DNA from: Steromphala cineraria | Lineage: Eukaryota > Mollusca > Gastropoda > Trochida > Trochidae | Direction of reading: 5' to 3' | DNA length: 64,000 nt | Assembly (NCBI GenBank): GCA_916613615.1 | Contig: OU744732.1 | Span: 55,219,727-55,283,726, forward strand | In this document: one piece after another, positions 22,199 to 32,450 of the stretch | How positions within the stretch are numbered: position 1 is the stretch's first letter | How the letters are laid out: each line of letters opens with the position of its first letter | Made by a program: the position numbers and the translations under genes | The notes under the pieces: model-generated | What the model saw: the letters and a program-made list of their open reading frames with translations, nothing else | Told to the model about the DNA's origin: nothing | The model's database searches: none

Positions 22199-25100
22199 TC
22201 AAGCAGATGTAATATGTTGAGCCGCCACTACTGGTCCCAGTTCACTGATTCCACTGAGAGAAGGAGCAACGTCCCTGAGGTAAGAGTTAACAAAAGTGTT
22301 GGATCCTTTCCACTGGCAGGAGGCCACCAATTGCTGTAGAGAAACTGATTTCCAAGCGGCTAGAGAGGAAGCTAGAGCTCTGATTTCGTGTGGTGAGAAT
22401 TTGACATTCACCATTTCTTGATTCACTGACTGATATGCGAAGGTAATGGTTTTCCTTAGCCAGGAAGATATCGTATTCTTAGAGATCTCTGTGTCGACTG
22501 TTGTCTTGCAAGATAAGAATAGTCTCCTTCTCTTCCTTCGAAAATTGGCTGTTCTTTGGAGATACCACTTGAGAGCTCTAACGGGACATAGAAGTCTACT
22601 TCTATCTGAACGAGAAGCTGTGGGAGGCAAGGCAGGTATCTTATATACCCTACTTCCAAGTGGTCCCGACGCTGATGTCTGGTTCTTAGCTACGAATTCT
22701 GGGAGAGCCCGACAGGTCACTTCCTTCCATCCTTCCGAGAACTTAATAGAGGAATTATCTATTGCGTGTAATTCTGAGACTCGTGCGGCTGATGCGAAAG
22801 CAAGGAGAAAGGCTGTCTTAAATGATAAACACTTGAGAGATGTCGAACTCAACGGTTCATAGGGAGCCTTGATTAATGACTGTAAAACTACGCAAAGGTC
22901 CCATTTGGGGAAGATTGAAGGCGACGTTATATCTTTAAGTTGGAAAGATCTGATCATCTTATGGAGCGACGTGTCAGTTCCCACTGACAAGCCCCGAACA
23001 TCACACACTGACGCTATGGCCGATCTATATCCCTCAATCGTTCCATGCTTCAGTTTTCTTTCATTTCTCAAATAAAGAAGGAAGTCCGCGATCATAGGGA
23101 TCGAAATTGGCTTAGCTAGAAGATCTCCTCGTTCTCTCCAATTCGTGAAAACTCTCCATTTGGCGTCATATAATCTGGCGGTAGAGGGTCTGATAGATGC
23201 GATAATAGCTGACGAAGACTCTCCCCCGAAACCTTGGCCTTTGAGAGATTGCGTGATAACCTCCACACGTGAAGATTGAGCATCTGTAGATTCCCGTGTG
23301 TCCTTCCTGACTGAGGTTGATATAGCAGATTGTACCAATCGGGGAGCTTGAGTGGGTAGTCCGTTAACAGATCTAGAAGGCTGGGAAACCACGTCCTTGT
23401 TGGCCAGGCTGGAGCTACCAGGTAAACTAGGCAATCTTGTAATGCTATCTTGGCTAGAACATCCGGGATTATCTTCGTCGGAGGATATGCATACGCAATC
23501 ATTCCTTCCCAAGACACTGATAGGGCGTCCACTGCCCAGGCATTCGGATCCGGAATGGGACTGATATATGTTGGCAACTGGTGATTCTTGACTGTTGCGA
23601 AGAGGTCGATGGACGGAGTCTCCCACTTGAGTGATATGAGCTGGAAGGCCTCCTTGTGTAGCGTCCATTCCGTCTGTATCACTTGAGATGCCCTTGACAA
23701 CGAATCCGCTCGTACATTGAGCTTGCCTGGAATATGTCTGGCTCTTATGTTCATCTTGCACTGGTCTGCCAGCGCAAAAAGTCGTCGTGTTAGCGTCATT
23801 AAACTCTGAGACTTGGTGCCACCCTGCTTGTTCACGTACGCTACTACCGTGGCGTTGTCTGACGCAATCATAACTTCGGTCTTGAACAGTAGCTTCCACC
23901 ACATGTCGAGAGCCTTGATTGCTGCTATCATCTCTAGCAAGTTTATGTGTAGGAACGATTCTTGTAACGTCCATACCCCTTGGGCCTCGAGATCGTCTAG
24001 GTGAGCACCCCATCCTTCGTGGGAGGCATCCGTGAAGATGGTGTGCTGAGGAGCAGGTTCCGAGAGGCGAGTCCCTGAGAGAACATTGTATTCCCGTGTC
24101 CACCAAGACAGTTCCTGACACACATGTGGCGGGCAAGTTAACTCGTCGTCCAAGTCTAGATTCCTGTTCATATTGATCCATTCTTGAACAAACCTGAGGT
24201 TCAACCGTCCCCTGTACGTAAAGGTCTGGATAGAAGTGAGAGATCCCAGCACTGACATCCATCTCCTTAGAGAAGCTACGGGGGAAGCCAGAAGGGCTAA
24301 GATGGCGTCCCTCAAAACAATCCACCGATCCTGAATGGGAAAAATGTAACCCTTCCCGGCGTCCAAGATGGCTCCAAGGAATTTGATCCTGGGTGACGGT
24401 GTCAGTTCTGATTTTTCCGGATGAATGATCCATCCTAGATGCGTGAACACGTGGATCGCAAAGTTGGTGTGATTGACAAGGGTAGCTGTCAAAACGTGTC
24501 TTGCCAGGAAGTCGTCCAGATACCCGTGAATAGCTATGCCTCTCAGATGTAGGAAGTGTAGTACTGGCTTCATAACCATCGTGAAGAGCCAAGGAGCGAT
24601 CGAGACCCCGAAGGGCAGTACTTGAAACTGGAAGCGTCTCCCGTTCACGGCGAACCTGAGGTACTTCTGAGACAGCTTGTGAATCGGGACGTGTAAGTAG
24701 GCGTCTTTCAAGTCCATGCTGATAAACTTGCTGTTCATCTGAATAAGTTTCCTCACATTCTTGAGGGATTCCATTGTAAACTTGGGCGGAGGTGAGAGAA
24801 AGTTCTTGTTGAGGATCTTTAGGTCGATGATCATCCTCATCTCGTCCGTGTCGCGCTTGGGTACGAGGAAGACTGGAGAATAAAAACCCCGAGATGTGTC
24901 CTCTGGGGGTAGTTCTATAATGGCCTCCTTCAGCCGAAGCTGCTCTATTGCCAGTAGAGCAGCTTCCAGACGTTTCCCTTGTAAGAAAAATCTCCTTCCC
25001 TGCGGATGTATGGCTAGGGGCGGGCGCGTCTGAAACTGGAGCTGGTAACCTTCCGCTATTACTGATCTTATCCACGAATCTTGAGTGATGAGGTTCCAGT

Positions 25101-25234
25101 TCCGAGAAAATCGTTGCAGTCGGCCCCCTACTGGGGAGGGGGTGACTGGCGTAGTGAATCCGAAAGCTAGAGAGGAGTCGATGGGCGTTTCCAATTCGTA
25201 AGGGTTGAGGTTGTGAGTACTGACGGGAGATAAG
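22199..25234 (-). CDS. DIRS tyrosine recombinase frame (open from the gag TGA to the end)
   Basis: The frame is stop-free from just after the gag TGA (25235-25237) to the stop at 22199, about 1,011 codons. Counting residues from the first GTG/ATG-like codon at 25075 (958 codons), the last 330 or so form a tyrosine recombinase. A SAM-like N-terminal helical segment (RPSTARLYDAKWRVF) is followed by catalytic Arg765 in AARVSEL, His896 and Arg899 in SPHEIRA, Trp922 in CQWKG and nucleophile Tyr932 in NSYLRDV, so the usual R-H-R-H/W-Y set is complete. It would integrate the circular cDNA. The first ~600 codons overlap the RT frame and are Ser/Arg-rich; the true start of the protein is unknown. This frame is the same as gag's. 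Confidence 0.9.
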   Translation of the reverse strand, partial: LISRQYSQPQPLRIGNAHRLLSSFRIHYASHPLPSRGPTATIFSELEPHHSRFVDKISNSGRLPAPVSDAPAPSHTSAGKEIFLTRETSGSCSTGNRAASAEGGHYRTTPRGHISGFLFSSLPRTQARHGRDEDDHRPKDPQQELSLTSAQVYNGIPQECEETYSDEQQVYQHGLERRLLTRPDSQAVSEVPQVRRERETLPVSSTALRGLDRSLALHDGYEASTTLPTSERHSYSRVSGRLPGKTRFDSYPCQSHQLCDPRVHASRMDHSSGKIRTDTVTQDQIPWSHLGRREGLHFSHSGSVDCFEGRHLSPSGFPRSFSKEMDVSAGISHFYPDLYVQGTVEPQVCSRMDQYEQESRLGRRVNLPATCVSGTVLVDTGIQCSLRDSPLGTCSSAHHLHGCLPRRMGCSPRRSRGPRGMDVTRIVPTHKLARDDSSNQGSRHVVEATVQDRSYDCVRQRHGSSVREQAGWHQVSEFNDANTTTFCAGRPVQDEHKSQTYSRQAQCTSGFVVKGISSDTDGMDATQGGLPAHITQVGDSVHRPLRNSQESPVANIYQSHSGSECLGSGRPISVLGRNDCVCISSDEDNPGCSSQDSITRLPSLPGSSSLANKDVVSQPSRSVNGLPTQAPRLVQSAISTSVRKDTRESTDAQSSRVEVITQSLKGQGFGGESSSAIIASIRPSTARLYDAKWRVFTNWRERGDLLAKPISIPMIADFLLYLRNERKLKHGTIEGYRSAIASVCDVRGLSVGTDTSLHKMIRSFQLKDITSPSIFPKWDLCVVLQSLIKAPYEPLSSTSLKCLSFKTAFLLAFASAARVSELHAIDNSSIKFSEGWKEVTCRALPEFVAKNQTSASGPLGSRVYKIPALPPTASRSDRSRLLCPVRALKWYLQRTANFRRKRRRLFLSCKTTVDTEISKNTISSWLRKTITFAYQSVNQEMVNVKFSPHEIRALASSLAAWKSVSLQQLVASCQWKGSNTFVNSYLRDVAPSLSGISELGPVVAAQHITSA

Positions 25235-25437
25235 TCAACGTCGGTACTGGGTATTCCTGGCGCCGCGGTTACCTCTGCCACGAAAACTAGATCTGGCAGG
25301 GGGATCCTGGTTCTCTCTAGGAGGCGGGGGAGCCTGAGATGCATACCTGTTCCTATTAAAAGGCCTGCTGGCTCTGTCGAAAGCTGAGCGATGGAGGGGG
25401 GGTCGGGGGGTAGATGACGAAGGGCCTCTCTTGCCAC
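23116..25437 (-). CDS. DIRS reverse transcriptase / RNase H / methyltransferase-like polyprotein
   Basis: 773 codons in the +1 frame relative to gag. RT: KFISMDLKDAYLHVPI with catalytic Asp242, VLPFG near 275, and GYLDD with Asp308/Asp309. RNase H: FTDAS (Asp470), LLEM (Glu502), ASDNA (Asp527), ARHIPG and RADSL (Asp578). C-terminal to this, DLFA at 611-614, DPNAWAVDALSVSW and YAYPP near 649-653 match the block known in DIRS elements as a Dam-like methyltransferase domain. The enzyme copies the element RNA and removes the RNA strand. The frame overlaps gag by 203 nt and opens with GTG; its first ATG is at 25344. Expression may be by frameshift or re-initiation (inference). All catalytic residues are present and no stop or frameshift is seen. 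Confidence 0.95.
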   Translation of the reverse strand: MAREALRHLPPDPPSIAQLSTEPAGLLIGTGMHLRLPRLLERTRIPLPDLVFVAEVTAAPGIPSTDVDLSPVSTHNLNPYELETPIDSSLAFGFTTPVTPSPVGGRLQRFSRNWNLITQDSWIRSVIAEGYQLQFQTRPPLAIHPQGRRFFLQGKRLEAALLAIEQLRLKEAIIELPPEDTSRGFYSPVFLVPKRDTDEMRMIIDLKILNKNFLSPPPKFTMESLKNVRKLIQMNSKFISMDLKDAYLHVPIHKLSQKYLRFAVNGRRFQFQVLPFGVSIAPWLFTMVMKPVLHFLHLRGIAIHGYLDDFLARHVLTATLVNHTNFAIHVFTHLGWIIHPEKSELTPSPRIKFLGAILDAGKGYIFPIQDRWIVLRDAILALLASPVASLRRWMSVLGSLTSIQTFTYRGRLNLRFVQEWINMNRNLDLDDELTCPPHVCQELSWWTREYNVLSGTRLSEPAPQHTIFTDASHEGWGAHLDDLEAQGVWTLQESFLHINLLEMIAAIKALDMWWKLLFKTEVMIASDNATVVAYVNKQGGTKSQSLMTLTRRLFALADQCKMNIRARHIPGKLNVRADSLSRASQVIQTEWTLHKEAFQLISLKWETPSIDLFATVKNHQLPTYISPIPDPNAWAVDALSVSWEGMIAYAYPPTKIIPDVLAKIALQDCLVYLVAPAWPTRTWFPSLLDLLTDYPLKLPDWYNLLYQPQSGRTHGNLQMLNLHVWRLSRNLSKAKVSGESLRQLLSHLSDPLPPDYMTPNGEFSRIGENEEIF

Positions 25438-27337
25438 GGAAGTTGCCTCTCTGTCTATTCTGTTGCAAAAGTGCTGACGCTAGTTGCTGGTTCAAGTTCC
25501 TAGATGTCTGGGCATCCTGAGTGGCGATGGCTTGGGGAACCTGACCATTAAACATAGTTTCCGAGTCCAAAGGTTGTTGGAATAAGTCTTCCTTGGAGTC
25601 GGTGGGTAAATTCTTGACAGAGTTAAGGAGATGAGATCTCTCAAGAGCAGTGAGGCGAGCGATGGAGGCAAGTTGAGCTTGCGTAGCATCCCCAACAGCT
25701 TGGTATATAACATCCAGGAAAGAGTGGGCCAGAGCCACCTCCTCAGCACTCATGACAGTTAACGTAGCTGGTTTGATGCCCTTGTAATCCTGGAAGGTTG
25801 GCGGTAGTAATTGCCTGACTCCTGCGGCGAACCAGTTAATATAAGAGAGAATATCAACTGCGCTACGGCTCGATGCATCCAGATCCTTAATGTCCTTTTT
25901 TGCCACGGAAATTCTGTCTGCTTGAGGCCTCTGAACATTTCTGGAATTAAGGCGGGAAAATTCCTTATCTACATCGGGTGCTGATGCTGGGAAGGCTCTG
26001 TCGTGGATAACGTAAGCCTGTTTTAAAGGCAGCTTAGCGAGAGAGGAGGCATCCTTGGCCTTGGCGATGTTGGCATTAACGACAGCTAAACCAGTCTTGA
26101 CAACGGTAGAATGAGGAAGCGAACGTTTGGGAGCTCTCTTAGGGGGAAGTACGCCTGTAGAACCCAGTTCCTCCGGTAAAGATTGGATTAATTCCTCATC
26201 AAAAACTGACGGCACAGTGCAGGGTTTGAGTTTATAAAGAAAGTCTATCTTGTCTGGGAAGGACCAATTAGGGTTTAAATCCGGAGAATCAACGGAATCA
26301 ACGGCAGGAATAATCATTAAACCTTCATGAGAGTGAAGCTTAACCTCCGTGGGTTGCTGTTCATCGGACTGTAAGCCGGTCAAAATAGGAATGAACGGCG
26401 GATCTGACACGTCCACATAATCAAGCACGGCCCGTTTGTTATTGTTATTGTTGTCACCCGTTACGTGACCTAGTCCCGCCGCGGAGTCCGTGCCGTCCGT
26501 GGCAGGCTGTATCAAATGCGTGCCCTGGCGCGAATCACACGGGTCGTCCGTGACACCAGCGTCCTGGACTAGGCCAGTAGCTGACGGACCGTTGACGGAC
26601 TTGCCGTCTCCCACGTGTGACCCGGCCTGAACCGTCCCAGTCTGGGTGCGACGGAGCAGGTTATCGGCGTCATCACCGTGAGTCCCGTCCAGCTCTGTGA
26701 CAGAAGAGTCGCCAGACTGGGTGAGGGATTTCACCTGGCCTCCACGGCCGTCAGACAGGTCCGTGACCGGCAAACACTGTCTCTTAGAGTCACCCGCCGT
26801 AACCTTCGCACTGACCGGATCGGCGGCCCGCTTAGATGAACTAGACTTAGAACCACGGCCGGACTCGGAACTGGACGGACCCTTCCGTGAAGGGCCGTCC
26901 TTAGCCGTCGAACTCGAGCGAGATTTAGCCGCGGTTAGGGATTTCTTAAGGGCAGAAAGTTTTTCATCATTACGACGTTCTAAGTCCTTAAAGTTCTGGG
27001 AAAAAGTTGAAAAAATCTCTTGCTTGAACGAAGTCAAAAAAGCTGTCAGATCGGGAGAAGGATTGGATTTTACCGACACTGTACCCGAAGGAATAGGCTG
27101 GGAAGCATTATCATCCAAAATAGGTAAGGGAGAATGAGGAGTGAGAGAAGATCGACGTGATCTCTTAGCACGAATTTCACACAGTTTTTCCCAAGTTTCA
27201 TTATCCAACTCACTACAAAGTAAACATCTTGCGTCAGGGAAGCAAATAGGATTGGTATCACAATACGCGCACAGTGAATGGGGATCTTTGTCAGATAAAA
27301 ACTTTTGACATTGAACACATCTACGCTGGGAAGCCAT
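25235..27337 (-). CDS. DIRS Gag-like nucleocapsid protein
   Basis: The chosen start is the ATG at 27337, giving MASQRRCVQC, because cysteine pairs begin at once: CVQC, then CAYC, then CLLC, with a His before the second pair, a zinc-ribbon-like N-terminus seen in DIRS gag proteins. An in-frame ATG 16 codons earlier (27385) is also possible. The middle is Ser/Lys/Asp-rich and probably disordered; a helical part follows (residues about 460-620 of the longer version). The C-terminus is RG/RN-rich (FRGKRG, SFRGRGNRGARN) and should bind RNA. It ends in TGA followed by C, a leaky context, and the same frame continues open into the recombinase. A TGACGTCA palindrome sits 3 bp before the ATG. Confidence 0.88.
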   Translation of the reverse strand: MASQRRCVQCQKFLSDKDPHSLCAYCDTNPICFPDARCLLCSELDNETWEKLCEIRAKRSRRSSLTPHSPLPILDDNASQPIPSGTVSVKSNPSPDLTAFLTSFKQEIFSTFSQNFKDLERRNDEKLSALKKSLTAAKSRSSSTAKDGPSRKGPSSSESGRGSKSSSSKRAADPVSAKVTAGDSKRQCLPVTDLSDGRGGQVKSLTQSGDSSVTELDGTHGDDADNLLRRTQTGTVQAGSHVGDGKSVNGPSATGLVQDAGVTDDPCDSRQGTHLIQPATDGTDSAAGLGHVTGDNNNNNKRAVLDYVDVSDPPFIPILTGLQSDEQQPTEVKLHSHEGLMIIPAVDSVDSPDLNPNWSFPDKIDFLYKLKPCTVPSVFDEELIQSLPEELGSTGVLPPKRAPKRSLPHSTVVKTGLAVVNANIAKAKDASSLAKLPLKQAYVIHDRAFPASAPDVDKEFSRLNSRNVQRPQADRISVAKKDIKDLDASSRSAVDILSYINWFAAGVRQLLPPTFQDYKGIKPATLTVMSAEEVALAHSFLDVIYQAVGDATQAQLASIARLTALERSHLLNSVKNLPTDSKEDLFQQPLDSETMFNGQVPQAIATQDAQTSRNLNQQLASALLQQNRQRGNFRGKRGPSSSTPRPPLHRSAFDRASRPFNRNRYASQAPPPPRENQDPPARSSFRGRGNRGARNTQYRR

Positions 27338-27563
27338 GATGACGTCACACAAAATCGTACTTCGCGGAAAAATCGCCGATGTCAAGAAAAAAATTGTTCA
27401 CAAGTCACAAAATATCAGTTCAAAACACACAAAAAACGAATGCGATTGTCCTAAGACCTAATGTCGACAACACATACCAATTTCAGAGCAAGAGGAGCTT
27501 GCTAGAAGAAGTAGTTGATGAAAATATCTAGACTTCTGAATAGCACATCCATGCAGGATGCTT

Positions 27564-27762
27564 GCAGAAAAGAATATGAAGGAAGGAGGCGTGGCCTACG
27601 AAGGGAGATAACTCCAGGTTGAAGTGAAGGAGCTGCATACCACTAATGGTAAATATGACTTAGGTTTTTTACTTTATTTTTATTTAGACTTCTGCAAGCA
27701 CGTTCTGAGGAACGAAAAGAGGGCTCAGAGTGTCCCAGAGGTAATAGTTTACGCCAATAATT
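27564..27762. repeat. DIRS right inverted terminal repeat (5' end of the element)
   Basis: Ends ...TACGCCAATAATT at 27762. It contains GGGCTCAGAGTGTCCCAGAG and pairs with 21252-21433. As the 5' end of the minus-strand transcript it should carry the promoter. Confidence 0.93.
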
Positions 27763-29469
27763 CCTAAATTTTCATATATCTTATGATTATCAGTCATTTA
27801 AACTGAACACCAACAAAGTAAGCAAATATGTTTTTCAAATCTATTCTAGACTTCACAACGTCATTGGAGTTCTTTAAGTTCCTTGAAACCTATTCTTGTC
27901 TCAACTATCATCACTACAGCCTTTTCCTCTTTCAGTTTTCATTTTCGTCTCTTTTGTCCCTATTATCACGATGTTCATCGCAAAACAGTCGCAGCTATTT
28001 GTGTTCCATCTCCGTCTTTGTTTGTGTCTAGAAAACCACTTGCATAAGCATTTCTTCAAGATTCATGTTGCTACAATACAAATTCTGTTCCCCTTTATGT
28101 ATATGTATTTCATACTTGAAGTGATAAGATTAAAGAAATCTGGGGCTAAGTTTTCAATATGCAACTAAAAAACAGAATGAAAGGAAGGATTTTCACCTAA
28201 CTACAAAAAGTTTTAAATTTTCTCAAATTAGCTCTAAAGCATGGCTTATCTTCCTTCCACTTTCTGATACTTCGGTTCCTTTATACCTCCCTTATCTATG
28301 TTCTACATAACAGCATCATTTCACATGTATACAAACACTACTTATCTACATATCATCTTATACATACATGCATGTCATATAAACATAGCAGACCTTATCC
28401 ATGCTGTGGAGATATACAATATAAGTAAATGTATGCAAACATAGGTCAAACTGAATTTCCTTTAACAGTTTGAGAAAAAACATCTTGATAGTAAAAAGGT
28501 TATACGTTTAGATTCATCATTAGTGAAATTTCATGTATCACAAGTGCTAGAGGCTGTAATATGGTTAAAAGGCGTTAAGCTCAGTCACTCACAAGTGCAT
28601 ATAAGAATGAAAGAGTTTTTAATAGGATTATGAATAAGTAAGTTGAAATTAAAATATACAGCAATGTAACAACACTATACAAAGAATATTCAATTTATGT
28701 TGCCGTTTTAACATAAAAGTACAAGATGTTGGACATCAAATTTTAGAAAGTAAGTTTTTAAGTTTAACGACAGGAAGTTTTTATGTAATCATAACTTTTG
28801 GTCATGTTTCTATGGTGATATTGACTAAAATATCTTAGATAGATAACGAAATGTATATAATTACATATGAATATCAAAATTGAGTCCTTTTAGGTTGTTA
28901 AATGTTAATATTTTATTAAAATATGCTTTGGAAATGATAATTATAATTTCAAATAATCACAACAATTTATAAATAGTTATTCATTTTTAGAATATATATT
29001 CATATATCTATTGTTTATGCATCATATGTACGACAGCTAGAGCAAGAAGGAGGTCTATGTATAGCTAATGCAAATGTTGTGTAATGATAACAAACCACTG
29101 TCAAACTAATGTAGTAGACATTCAATTGTTCTGTTTACAACTCCTGTCCTTGTAGTTTGAAATTGTTTTATTTTGGTTACAAATGAATCACTTGTTGTTA
29201 TGCAACAACGAACACACAACAAGATACATATTTTTATGTTTCTAAAGCAACATAATGCTACTACCTGGAGGTCTGTTAACCATTTGATATATATATTTCA
29301 TATTTTGTCAAGCAATATTTTAGGAAAGTGAATTAAAAGTTTTTTCTATCAATTTTATTGTACAATATCTTTTTAATTAACCATATCATCAGAGGTCAAT
29401 TGTACAAAACCTGTTTACCTTTAATATTGCATTGAACAGAACATCTTTACAATAATCGAAATACAAATA
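27763..29469. other. AT-rich right flank of the DIRS element
   Basis: No gene is recognised. The frames at 27828-28168 are T-rich, hydrophobic and without domain features. Confidence 0.4.
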
Positions 29470-30180
29470 GTGCATTGAAGAAAACTCTTAACATTAATCC
29501 AACCTGCAATAATTACAAGAAGTGAAAGACTGATCACAAGCATCATCCTTATCAACACAAAACTGTGCTACCATCCTTTAAGATACCATCATCTCAGAGC
29601 GTGGTACAACAGCTTTTGTACCCTTTTCTAACCATATATTTTTAGTGCATTGAAGAAAAACTCTTAACATTATTCCAACCTGCCATAATTACAAGAAGTG
29701 AAAGACTGATCACAAGCTTTATAGAATCTATCAAGCAAAACCTCACTTCATATACCACCCTTATCAACATAAAACCGTGCTACATCCTTTAAGTTACCAT
29801 CATCTCAGAGCGTGGTACAACAGCTTTTGTACCCATTTCTAACTATAAAACTACCTTTTGTGCATTGAAAAAAAACACTGTTGATATTAATCAAACCTGC
29901 CATTATTACACGAAGTGATAGACTGATCACAAGCTTTATTCGAATCTATCATGCAAAACCTGAAGTCATATACCATCCTTATCAACACAAAACTGTGCTA
30001 CAATCCTTTAAGATACCATCATCTCAGAGCTTGGTACAACAGCTTTTGTACCCTTTTCTAACAATGGAACTTTAGTGCATTGAAGAAAAACTCTTAACAT
30101 TATTCCAATCTGCCATAATTACAAGAAGTGATAGACTCAAGCGTGTTCACAAGCTTTATCAGAATCTATCAAGCAGTTGT
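29470..30180. repeat. Tandem repeat, four units of about 175-215 bp
   Basis: Units start at about 29470, 29645, 29860 and 30075 with GTGCATTGAAGAAAA. They share AATTACAAGAAGTGAAAGACT, CATCATCTCAGAGC and GGTACAACAGCTTTTGTACC. The first unit lacks an internal block of about 40 bp. The last is incomplete. Confidence 0.85.
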
Positions 30181-30944
30181 GGAGTATCCAGCAGATAAGA
30201 ACACTCCTCGAAGACAAGGCGGCAACAATAACGGCTCAATGAGGATGTTTTTCAGATAATGTCTTCATCATCTGAACTTGGGTGCAAGAAATTAATAGAA
30301 ATGCACCCATGTTTGTTTTCTTATGTTGTTGTGGAGCAGAGTTTGTCTATGTTAATCTACAAAGCGTGAAACACATGATGTTGCCTCATGTCTTCATTAA
30401 CATCAGGTAACTATAACAGACATAAAGTAGCGTCTTGTAAGTAATTGCATATCTATCAAATCTTCATTTTTAAAATAGAATTATTAGGATTTATAAAACA
30501 AATGAACTCTAAATTCTAACTGTTATTTAGAAATCTTCTTGTTGCCAACCACTTGGTATTTGTTTATGTAATGTTTGTTTAAAGTTGTATATCGAGTGCC
30601 TATGTATATATGAGACCGTTGTTGATGTAAAAAGAATTTCCTACAGGATAATGAAGTATTAATTATCTTATCTTATCTTATCATATCTTATTTAAAAATT
30701 ATACGTATTAATTATGTTCTTAACACCATAGTATTTGGAAGTAACCATTACCATTCGTAAGTGGCCGATTCAAAGGAAAAAGATGACAATGAGATTTTTG
30801 AAGACAAATCCAGGGTTAGAGTGACATTGTTCTTTCCTCCATAAATTTCGTCAAAAATGCTTTGACATTTTGTACTTTCCTAGATTTTTTTGCTTACAGA
30901 TATTTGCCTTTATTTACCAATTTTTATTAAGTATTTTCATCAAA

Positions 30945-31170
30945 CATGATAGTTTGAATCCCGCCAGGGGCTCAGCAACTCTGTCTGCAGTAGAGAACTG
31001 TTTTACATGCAGTCTACAGGCAGGACCATCTCTGTTCACTAGTTCCTGTCGATGCTTGCAGGTTTCACCGCAATGCATAGCCATAAAGGTGTTGCAGGCT
31101 TTCTCCCTGCAATAATACTAGCAATATAAGTGAAATAAGCGGCGTTAAACCCCAGATCACCTCACCTCAG
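30945..31170 (+). mobile_element. tRNA-derived SINE, 5'-truncated or diverged copy
   Basis: It starts near a B-box-like GTTTGAATCCCGCCAGGGGC, continues through GTAGAGAACTGTT, CTAGTTCCTGTCGATGC and TTTCTCCCTGCAATAATACT, and ends GGCGTTAAACCCCAGATCACC plus CTCACCTCAG. The order is the same as in the complete copy at 57577-57892. Confidence 0.85.
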
Positions 31171-31752
31171 AGGGTAATTCAGAGATTGTTCCATGTGGTT
31201 CCTGTATTTGAATCTGACTGCAGGGACATTTCCAAGATGCTCGTTGCAGAGGTTTCTAGTTCCTGTGTTTTGATTTGACTGTGGTAGGGACAGTTAGGAA
31301 ATGGGTTCTATTGATTTAAGATTAACTCAGTTTGTCCTATACTGGGGGTCGGTCGTGTCAGAAGCTAAATACAGTACTCAAGCAGAATAAACTTGTCATG
31401 GGGGATACATGCATATTCCAATGTAATTCTGCCAATGAAAACTAAATATCCTGGCGTCATACACATGGCCATCAACTCTAGGAGTGGATTTCAGATAAAG
31501 ATTTTTGATGGAATGGACTTAAAATGGGAAATCTAAATGTTGATTTTATTTTCTTCTTGAATGTTCTTTTAGAGCAGATCTTTATTGTAACTTCTGGTAC
31601 TTCTGCCTTAGTTAGTTCTCATAACGACTATTTCTACTATTGTTGTTATTGTTTTTAATAAGTGATACTTACAAGTTACAATTCAATATTTTTCTACTAT
31701 TGTTTCAACTCAGCAAATACTATTTCATTATTACAGTATCTTCAAAATTGAC

Positions 31753-31900
31753 ACATGGTTTGCTAGTTCCAGCCAATGCTCGAAGGTTTATCTGCAATGC
31801 ATAGCCACGACAGTGTTGCGGTTTTCCTCCCTGCAATAATACTAGCAGCCATGATATAAGTGAAATAAATCTTGAAAGCGGCATTTAACCATATCACCTT
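31753..31900 (+). mobile_element. SINE fragment, same family (3' half)
   Basis: TTTGCTAGTTCCAGCCAATG, CAATGCATAGCCACGACAG, TCCCTGCAATAATACTAGCA and GCGGCATTTAACC appear in the family order. The tRNA-like head is missing. Confidence 0.8.
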
Positions 31901-32450
31901 CAACCTCCAAATTAAAACTTTAGTCTTGTATTCTAAAAAGAAGAAAAACTTGTGACACTGTCATTCACAACAAAATAAAAAAAACATTTTGTAAGTTATG
32001 TTTTCTAGTTAAACTTTCATGGCTCCTGAATAATCTGAAAATGTTAGATTGAGAACACAAGTGTTCAAGTCAATGTAATAGCTTATTCTAAATTGATTCC
32101 ATATGTAGGAATTAAGCAATTTTAACAAGTGTTCTTTGTGAATTGAAAACAACCATAGTCTGTTGAGCTTAACATTTTGAAATACCTCCCGAAGTTAAAG
32201 ATTAATTTGTTTAAACAAGTGCATACTGAAAATTAAACACAGATTTGGTTTTTCTAAAATAAGCAGCAATTTTACATGTTTTCGTTGCGGGCAATTTGTT
32301 AATAAATTTGTTTGACAGTTAAAAATGTTGAAAGACTTCTTTATATCCACAGGTGGTTCAACTCCATGTTTGCATACACGTGTAATGAATGTGCAATATA
32401 TCTTACTAATGAGAAACATTGGATAACTACGAGACACTGCATGTACATTT

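Larger units (their letters stand above)
21214..27762 (-). mobile_element. Full-length DIRS-type tyrosine-recombinase retrotransposon
   Basis: A 6.55-kb element, transcribed on the minus strand, with inverted terminal repeats, an internal complementary region and three long open frames: Gag-like, RT/RNase H/methyltransferase-like, and tyrosine recombinase. It has no LTR direct repeats, no aspartic protease and no DDE integrase. This is the defining set of the DIRS group, in which a recombinase inserts a circular DNA copy without making a target duplication. No flanking duplication is seen here either. Base composition is much more balanced than in the host flanks. The inverted repeats are almost identical and all frames are open, so insertion looks recent and the copy could be competent. 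Confidence 0.96.

Noticed and set aside
22446..22862. 138-residue plus-strand frame inside the recombinase gene
   Set aside because: Antisense shadow of the recombinase domain.
26697..27137. 146-residue plus-strand frame inside the DIRS gag gene
   Set aside because: Antisense shadow of the gag frame in balanced-composition DNA; no independent support.
21214..27762. LTR retrotransposon or endogenous retrovirus
   Set aside because: The terminal repeats are inverted, not direct. There is a tyrosine recombinase instead of a DDE integrase, no protease and no envelope.
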